From contig JAEZMI010000410.1 in assembly GCA_023414975.1 (NCBI GenBank), forward strand, positions 1-19,626: DNA of 19,626 nt, in the 5' to 3' direction. This document shows positions 15,684 to 19,626 of this stretch, piece after piece. This stretch comes from Pseudomonadota bacterium. GTDB taxonomy: Bacteria; Pseudomonadota; Alphaproteobacteria; Rhizobiales; Xanthobacteraceae. A program made the translations under genes and the position numbers. Numbering within the stretch: the stretch's first letter is position 1; every line of letters begins with the position of its first letter. The notes under the pieces are model-generated. The model worked only from the letters and a program-made list of their open reading frames with translations. It was not told the DNA's origin and did no database searches.

Positions 15684-16193
15684 ATGGACGCGCCGCAGGA
15701 TCACCCCGACGCTTCGGCACACGAACCGCCGCACGACCACTGGAAGCACCATGGCGTGCGCGTGATCAAGGGCGACCGGCTCGACGCCAACACCGCGCAG
15801 ACGCCCGGCATGTTCCGAAAGGCGGCGATCAACCATGCGCGGGTCGGCGCGCAGAAGATATGGGCGGGCACCGTCACCATCCAGCCCGACGCCAAGACCG
15901 GCGTGCACCATCACGGCGCTCTGGAAAGCGTGATCTATGTGGTGCGCGGGCGGGCGCGGATGCGCTGGGGCGAGCGGCTGGAATATGTCGCGGAAGCGGA
16001 AGCGGGCGACTTCATCTTCGTGCCGCCTTTCGTGCCGCATCAGGAGATCAACGCCGATCCCGACAACCCGCTCGATTGCGTGCTGGTGCGGTCCGACAAC
16101 GAGGCGGTGGTGGTGAACATCACCGATGTCGACCCGGTCGAGAAGCCCGAGGCGGTCTACTGGGTCGACCCGATCCACAAGGCACCGGGCTGA
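15684..16193 (+). CDS. Small single-domain cupin protein
   Basis: A 169-residue protein with one cupin barrel. Motif 1 is GVHHHGALESVIYVVRG (residues 73-89), with metal-ligand candidates His75, His76, His77 and Glu81. Motif 2 is GDFIFVPPFVPHQEIN (108-123), with His119. The N-terminus is rich in His, Asp and Pro, which may add metal affinity. It could be a metal-binding enzyme (dioxygenase, isomerase) or a sensor; nothing specific can be assigned. The ATG at 15684 is chosen over one two codons earlier because GGGAG lies seven bases upstream of it and only one base before the earlier ATG. It converges on dctD, 17 bases between stop codons. There is no signal peptide, so it is cytosolic. Confidence 0.82.
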   Translation: MDAPQDHPDASAHEPPHDHWKHHGVRVIKGDRLDANTAQTPGMFRKAAINHARVGAQKIWAGTVTIQPDAKTGVHHHGALESVIYVVRGRARMRWGERLEYVAEAEAGDFIFVPPFVPHQEINADPDNPLDCVLVRSDNEAVVVNITDVDPVEKPEAVYWVDPIHKAPG

Positions 16194-16210
16194 GATCGCA
16201 CGGCCGCGCC

Positions 16211-17572
16211 TCAGCGCTCGCTCTCATAGGCCGCGCGCTCGATGCCGTAGCGGGCGAGCTTGTCGTAGAAGGTCTTGCGGGGAATGCCGAGCGTCTCAAG
16301 CGTCGCGCGCACATCCCCGCCATGGCGCTCCAGCGCCTCGCGGATGAGATTGGCCTCGATGGCGGCGAGCCGTTCGGGCAGGCTCTGGCCGGGCCGCCCC
16401 TCCGCCGCGCGGGCGGGCGGGGCCGCCTCGTCGAGCCCCAGCGCCACGCGCTCGGCGAAATGCACGAGCTCGCGCACATTGCCCGCCCAGTCGTTCTCCA
16501 CCAGATGCCGCTCCACCGCGCGGCCGAGCTTCGGCACCTCGCGGCCATATTTGCGGGCGGCGCGGGCGAGGAAATGGGCGAAGAGCAGCGGCACGTCGCG
16601 CCGCCGCTCGCGCAGGGGCGGGATGCGCAGCGTCACCACGTTCAGGCGGTAGAACAGGTCGGCGCGGAAGTCCCCGCGTGCTTGCGGATCGGCAAGGTCG
16701 ATCTTCGTCGCCGCCACCACGCGCAGGTCGACCGGGCGCAGCTCGTTCGAGCCGAGCGGCGCGATCTCGCGCGTCTCCAGAACGCGCAGCAGCTTCACCT
16801 GGGCGCTGACCGCCATGCTCTCCAGCTCGTCGAGGAACAACGTGCCGCCGCTCGAATGTTCGATGCGGCCGATGCGTTTCTTCTGCGCCCCGGTGAAGGC
16901 CCCGGCCTCATAGCCGAACAGTTCGCTCTCGATCACCGTTTCCGGCAGGGCGCCGCAATTGAGCGCCACGAAAGGCCGGGCGCGGCGGCGCCCCTGACGG
17001 TGCAACAGATTCGCCACCACCTCCTTGCCCGCGCCGGTTTCCCCGAGCACCAGCACGTCCACGTCCACATCGGCAAGGTCGCGGATCATCTGGCGCAGAC
17101 GGTGCATGGCCGGCGTCTCGCCGATCAGCGCGCCCTCGCCCTCCTCCGCCGCCGCGAGCGCCCGCAGCCGGCGGTTCTCAAGCACCAGCGCCCGCTTCTC
17201 CAGCGCGCGGCGCAGCGTCTCGGCGAGGCGCTCGCCGGAATAGGGCTTGGCGATGAAATCGTAAGCCCCCTCGCTCATCGCCTCCACCGCCATGGCGATG
17301 TCGGCATGGCCGGAAATCACCACCACGGGAAGGTCGGCGTCGAGCGCGCGGATGTGGCGGAACAGCTCGATGCCGTTCATGCCGGGCATGCGCACATCGG
17401 TGACGACCACGCCCGGAAAGTCGGGTTCGAGCCGTTCGAGCAGCTCCGCGGCGGAAGCGAAGGGCGCCGCGCGCAGGCCGGCGAGCTGGAGCGCCTGGAC
17501 ATTGGCGTCGCGCAGGTCTTCGTCATCATCCACAAAGGCGACATCGACGGCGGACAGATCGACGGCGCTCAT
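16211..17572 (-). CDS. dctD: DctD-type sigma-54-dependent response regulator
   Basis: A 453-residue NtrC-family activator. The receiver domain (1-~125) has the acidic pocket VDDDED (14-19), phospho-acceptor Asp59 (VVTDVRMPG), Ser87 and Lys109 (FIAKPY). The AAA+ domain has Walker A GETGAGKE (177-184), an intact GAFTGA loop (224-229) that contacts sigma-54, and Walker B TLFLDE (244-249). A Fis-type helix-turn-helix ends the protein (LETLGIPRKTFYDKLARYG). Phosphorylated by the partner kinase, it should activate sigma-54 promoters for C4-dicarboxylate uptake; one such promoter is seen at 19550. The ATG at 17570-17572 overlaps the dctB stop as ATGA, so both are translated together. The DctD name rests on the pairing with a DctB-like sensor and on the promoter. 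Confidence 0.9.
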   Translation of the reverse strand: MSAVDLSAVDVAFVDDDEDLRDANVQALQLAGLRAAPFASAAELLERLEPDFPGVVVTDVRMPGMNGIELFRHIRALDADLPVVVISGHADIAMAVEAMSEGAYDFIAKPYSGERLAETLRRALEKRALVLENRRLRALAAAEEGEGALIGETPAMHRLRQMIRDLADVDVDVLVLGETGAGKEVVANLLHRQGRRRARPFVALNCGALPETVIESELFGYEAGAFTGAQKKRIGRIEHSSGGTLFLDELESMAVSAQVKLLRVLETREIAPLGSNELRPVDLRVVAATKIDLADPQARGDFRADLFYRLNVVTLRIPPLRERRRDVPLLFAHFLARAARKYGREVPKLGRAVERHLVENDWAGNVRELVHFAERVALGLDEAAPPARAAEGRPGQSLPERLAAIEANLIREALERHGGDVRATLETLGIPRKTFYDKLARYGIERAAYESER

Positions 17573-19416
17573 TCGGGGGCCCTCCGCAGCACGACCGTGA
17601 AGACACAGCCCTCGCCCGGCCGGCAGGCGGCGGTCAGCGTGCCGCCGAAGCGGGCGACGATGTCCTGGGAGATCACTAGCCCGAGCCCCAGCCCCTTCGC
17701 CTTGGAGGAGCGGAACGGCGTGAACAGGCCGGCCACCTGCTCCGCGCTCATGCCCGGCCCGTTATCCGTGACGGTGAGGACCACATGCTCGCCCTCGACC
17801 CGCACGCCGAGCGCGAGCGCGTGAGCCGCCGCGTCCGCGCGCCGCGCGCTCAGCAACGCCTCGATGGCGTTGCGCATCAGATTTATCAGCACCTGCTCCA
17901 GTTCCACCCGGCGGCCCATCACCTTCAGCTCCGCGGGAACGGCGGTGACGACCGGCCGGATGCCGGACTGGCGCAGCGGCGCGTCGAGGATCATGAGGGC
18001 GCCGGAAATGGCATCGGCGAGCGGGGTCGGCTCGACCACGCCATCACCGCGCCGGGCGAAGCCGCGCAGCGTATCGGTGATGGCGCCGACACGCTCGGTC
18101 AGCGCGACGATGCGCCCGAGCGCCGCCTCGGCCCCGTCCGGCGCGCCCCGCTTGAGAAAGGCGCGGGCATTCTCCGCATAGGTGCGGATGGCCGCCAGCG
18201 GCTGGTTGATCTCATGGGCGACGCCCGCCGAGACCTGGCCGAGCGTCGCCAGCCGGTTGGCCTTGGCGAGTTCTTCACGGGCATCCGACAGGCGCTCCTG
18301 CGCCCGCGCGCGCTCCGCCATTTCGTCGACGAGCCGGGCATTGGCGCCGGCGAGCTCGGCGGTGCGGGCGGCGACGCGCTTTTCCAGCTCCGCCTTGACG
18401 CGGGCATCGGCGAGACGCAGCGCCCGCGAGCGGCGCCGACGCCGCATCAGCTCGGCGGCAAGGCCGAGGCCCGGCATGAGCACCAGCGCGGCCACGAGCT
18501 GCAGCCCGGCGCGCTCCGTCCGGATGGCCCGGTCCACCGGGAGCATCACGTCGAGCGTCCAGCCGGTGGTCGGCACGGCCGTGCGCGCCTCGACGAAACG
18601 GCCGGGAAGACCCGCCGCCTCCACGAGATCGCCGCGCCGGGTGAAGGGCAGCGCCGCCAGCGGCGCGGCACCGAATTGCAGCGAACGGCGGATGTCGGCG
18701 GCCTCCTCCGGCGGCAGCGGGCGCTCCACATGGAAACGCCACGCCTCCACGGTGGAGAGCAGCACGACGCCCCGGCCATCCGTCACATAGATTTGCCCGC
18801 CCAGCGCCTTCCAGTCGGCCTCGACCTGGGGGAACTCGACCTTGACCACGATGACCCCGAGCGGCCCCGCCGCGCCGTCGATGCGGCTGGTGATGTAGAG
18901 ACCCGGACGGTTGCTGACGGTGCCCAGCGCGAACTGCTCCGCGCCGCCGTCGACCATCGCCTTGCGGAAATAGTCGCGGAAGGCGTAGTCGCTGCCGACG
19001 AAGCTCGACGGCTCGTTCCAGTTCGAGGCGGCGATGGCGACGCCGCGCGTGTCCAGCAGATAGATGACGGAGGCGCGGGTCTCGCGGGCGATGGCGGCGA
19101 ATTTGGTGTCGAGCGCATGCGGGTCGCCACCCTGCAGCGCGCGTCCGACATCGGGATCGCGGGCGAGAATGAGCGGGACGGCCCGCTGCTTCTCCAGCTC
19201 CCCGCGCAGAATGGCGATGGCGAGCGTCGCCGCATTCTCCGCCTCCGCCCGCACGCCGGCCACCGCACGGCTGCGCCCCAGATTGGCCCCGGCGGCGAAG
19301 ACGAGCGTGACCAGAACCAGCGCCGCCAAGGCGAACACCAGCCACGGCCAGCGCGCCGGCGGCGCGGTGTCCGTTGCGGGCGCCGAGGGCGCGGCGGCGG
19401 AAGCAGTCTCGGCCAT
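17569..19416 (-). CDS. dctB: DctB-type sensor histidine kinase (C4-dicarboxylate sensing)
   Basis: A 615-residue membrane sensor kinase. One membrane segment is near residues 23-44, then a periplasmic double-PAS-like sensor with the DctB-typical SNWNEPSSFVGSDYAFRDYF block at 131-150, and a second membrane segment near 305-323. A charged coiled coil (about 335-390) leads to the H-box GVAHEINQPLAAI with His401. The N, G1 and G2 boxes follow (LINLMRNAIEAL, DNGPGM, GLGLGL). It probably senses succinate, fumarate or malate and phosphorylates the DctD encoded next. The ATG at 19414-19416 is preferred; in-frame starts up to 19494 exist, but they would run through the palindromic site at 19458-19475 and add nothing membrane-like. 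The ribosome binding site is weak, so the start is less sure than the family. Confidence 0.88.
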   Translation of the reverse strand: MAETASAAAPSAPATDTAPPARWPWLVFALAALVLVTLVFAAGANLGRSRAVAGVRAEAENAATLAIAILRGELEKQRAVPLILARDPDVGRALQGGDPHALDTKFAAIARETRASVIYLLDTRGVAIAASNWNEPSSFVGSDYAFRDYFRKAMVDGGAEQFALGTVSNRPGLYITSRIDGAAGPLGVIVVKVEFPQVEADWKALGGQIYVTDGRGVVLLSTVEAWRFHVERPLPPEEAADIRRSLQFGAAPLAALPFTRRGDLVEAAGLPGRFVEARTAVPTTGWTLDVMLPVDRAIRTERAGLQLVAALVLMPGLGLAAELMRRRRRSRALRLADARVKAELEKRVAARTAELAGANARLVDEMAERARAQERLSDAREELAKANRLATLGQVSAGVAHEINQPLAAIRTYAENARAFLKRGAPDGAEAALGRIVALTERVGAITDTLRGFARRGDGVVEPTPLADAISGALMILDAPLRQSGIRPVVTAVPAELKVMGRRVELEQVLINLMRNAIEALLSARRADAAAHALALGVRVEGEHVVLTVTDNGPGMSAEQVAGLFTPFRSSKAKGLGLGLVISQDIVARFGGTLTAACRPGEGCVFTVVLRRAPE

Positions 19417-19425
19417 GCCGTATCT

Positions 19426-19441
19426 TGCGCGCTTTTCCGCA
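19426..19441. promoter_or_regulatory. Weaker second DctD-like site
   Basis: TGCGCGCTTTTCCGCA has four-base arms TGCG/CGCA, and on the minus strand begins with TGCGGAAA like half of the main site. Its centre is 33 bp from that of the main palindrome. It is speculative on its own. Confidence 0.3.
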
Positions 19442-19457
19442 TGAATCAACATGCGCC

Positions 19458-19475
19458 TGTGCGGAATTTCGCACA
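19458..19475. promoter_or_regulatory. Candidate DctD upstream activating site (18-bp palindrome)
   Basis: TGTGCGGAATTTCGCACA is palindromic at 16 of 18 positions (arms TGTGCG/CGCACA). From memory it resembles rhizobial DctD sites (TGTGCGG/CCGCACA type). It is about 85 bases upstream of the sigma-54 promoter on the plus strand, a normal enhancer distance. A weaker, partly matching site (TGCGCGCTTTTCCGCA) lies at 19426-19441, three helical turns away, as in tandem DctD sites. Confidence 0.6.
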
Positions 19476-19502
19476 AAAGCATGAAAGGCGCCAAGCTCGA
19501 CT

Positions 19503-19531
19503 TTTAAATAACTATCTGATTTCATTGTCAA
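19503..19531 (-). promoter_or_regulatory. Sigma-70-like promoter of dctBD
   Basis: On the minus strand a perfect TTGACA (19526-19531) is 17 bases from TTTAAA (19503-19508). A start near 19496 would give dctB a leader of about 80 bases. It shares DNA with the IHF-like site, so the two directions may influence one another. Confidence 0.55.
19509..19521. promoter_or_regulatory. IHF-like site between activator site and sigma-54 promoter
   Basis: Read on the minus strand AATCAGATAGTTA matches WATCAANNNNTTR at all defined positions but one. It sits in AT-rich DNA midway between the DctD-like palindrome and the -24 box, where IHF bends DNA in many sigma-54 systems. Confidence 0.45.
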
Positions 19532-19549
19532 TTTTTACTCCCTCCGAAA

Positions 19550-19566
19550 CTGGCACGCGGGGTGCA
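19550..19566 (+). promoter_or_regulatory. Sigma-54 (-24/-12) promoter
   Basis: CTGGCACGCGGGGTGCA has the invariant GG (19552-19553) and GC (19564-19565) exactly 10 bases apart, and CTGGCACG matches the consensus -24 element fully; the -12 element is GTGC rather than TTGC. It points right, with a predicted start near 19577, 45 bases before the ATG at 19622. Confidence 0.8.
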
Positions 19567-19621
19567 ATAAGGCGACTGCATTTCCGCCAAAAACAATAAT
19601 GCCTGTCTTGGAGGACACCCC

Positions 19622-19626
19622 ATGGC
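19622..19626 (+). CDS. First bases of a divergent gene, probably DctD-controlled dicarboxylate transport component
   Basis: ATGGC at the window edge follows GGAGGACACCCC, a strong ribosome binding site with good spacing, and lies behind a sigma-54 promoter. Only the start codon and two more bases are in the window, so the protein itself cannot be read. From position next to dctBD it is expected to be a TRAP binding protein (DctP) or DctA permease. Confidence 0.5.

Overview
The window is GC-rich DNA with high-GC codon use, tight ATGA/GTGA gene overlaps and alphaproteobacterial families: a rhizobial-type DctB/DctD pair, a Tat-exported molybdenum hydroxylase with a triheme cytochrome, and a CUT2 sugar transporter linked to a LacI regulator. 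It most likely comes from the chromosome or a large replicon of a member of the Hyphomicrobiales (Rhizobiales); the genus cannot be fixed from the sequence. No rRNA, tRNA, CRISPR array, transposase or phage gene was seen.

Left part (1-4700, all minus strand). The N-terminal part of an exported subtilisin-family (S8) peptidase runs off the left edge. Next comes a three-gene operon, transcribed leftward: a [2Fe-2S] subunit, a Tat-exported molybdopterin subunit and a membrane-anchored triheme cytochrome c. Together they look like a periplasmic aldehyde or N-heterocycle dehydrogenase that feeds electrons to the respiratory chain. A 326-base gene-free stretch (4701-5026) carries a 10-bp perfect hairpin and a weak promoter.

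Centre (5027-14878) is a divergent catabolic island. Leftward: a LacI-family repressor, an Asp/Glu-racemase-fold protein and an aldo/keto reductase. Rightward: ABC permease, periplasmic binding protein, double-NBD ATPase, second permease, DhaK and DhaL. I read it as uptake of a small sugar, polyol or ketose followed by phosphorylation of a short ketose (dihydroxyacetone, erythrulose or apulose type) by a two-subunit kinase that has no DhaM nearby. The 490-base divergent gap holds three copies of the palindromic motif TTTAGTRAA, one at the lacI promoter and two (20 bp apart) at the transporter promoter. These are the best candidates for the repressor's operators.

Right part (14879-19626). A flavin-reductase-like protein converges on dhaL, and a divergent small cupin follows; the role of both is unknown. 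Last is a leftward dctB-dctD two-component operon (C4-dicarboxylate type). Its divergent upstream region holds a sigma-54 -24/-12 promoter pointing right, a DctD-like palindrome and an IHF-like site, directly before the start codon of a gene cut off by the window edge. That gene is probably a dicarboxylate transporter component.

The most interesting parts are the LacI/DhaKL island with its operator set, and the sigma-54/DctD control region at the right edge.
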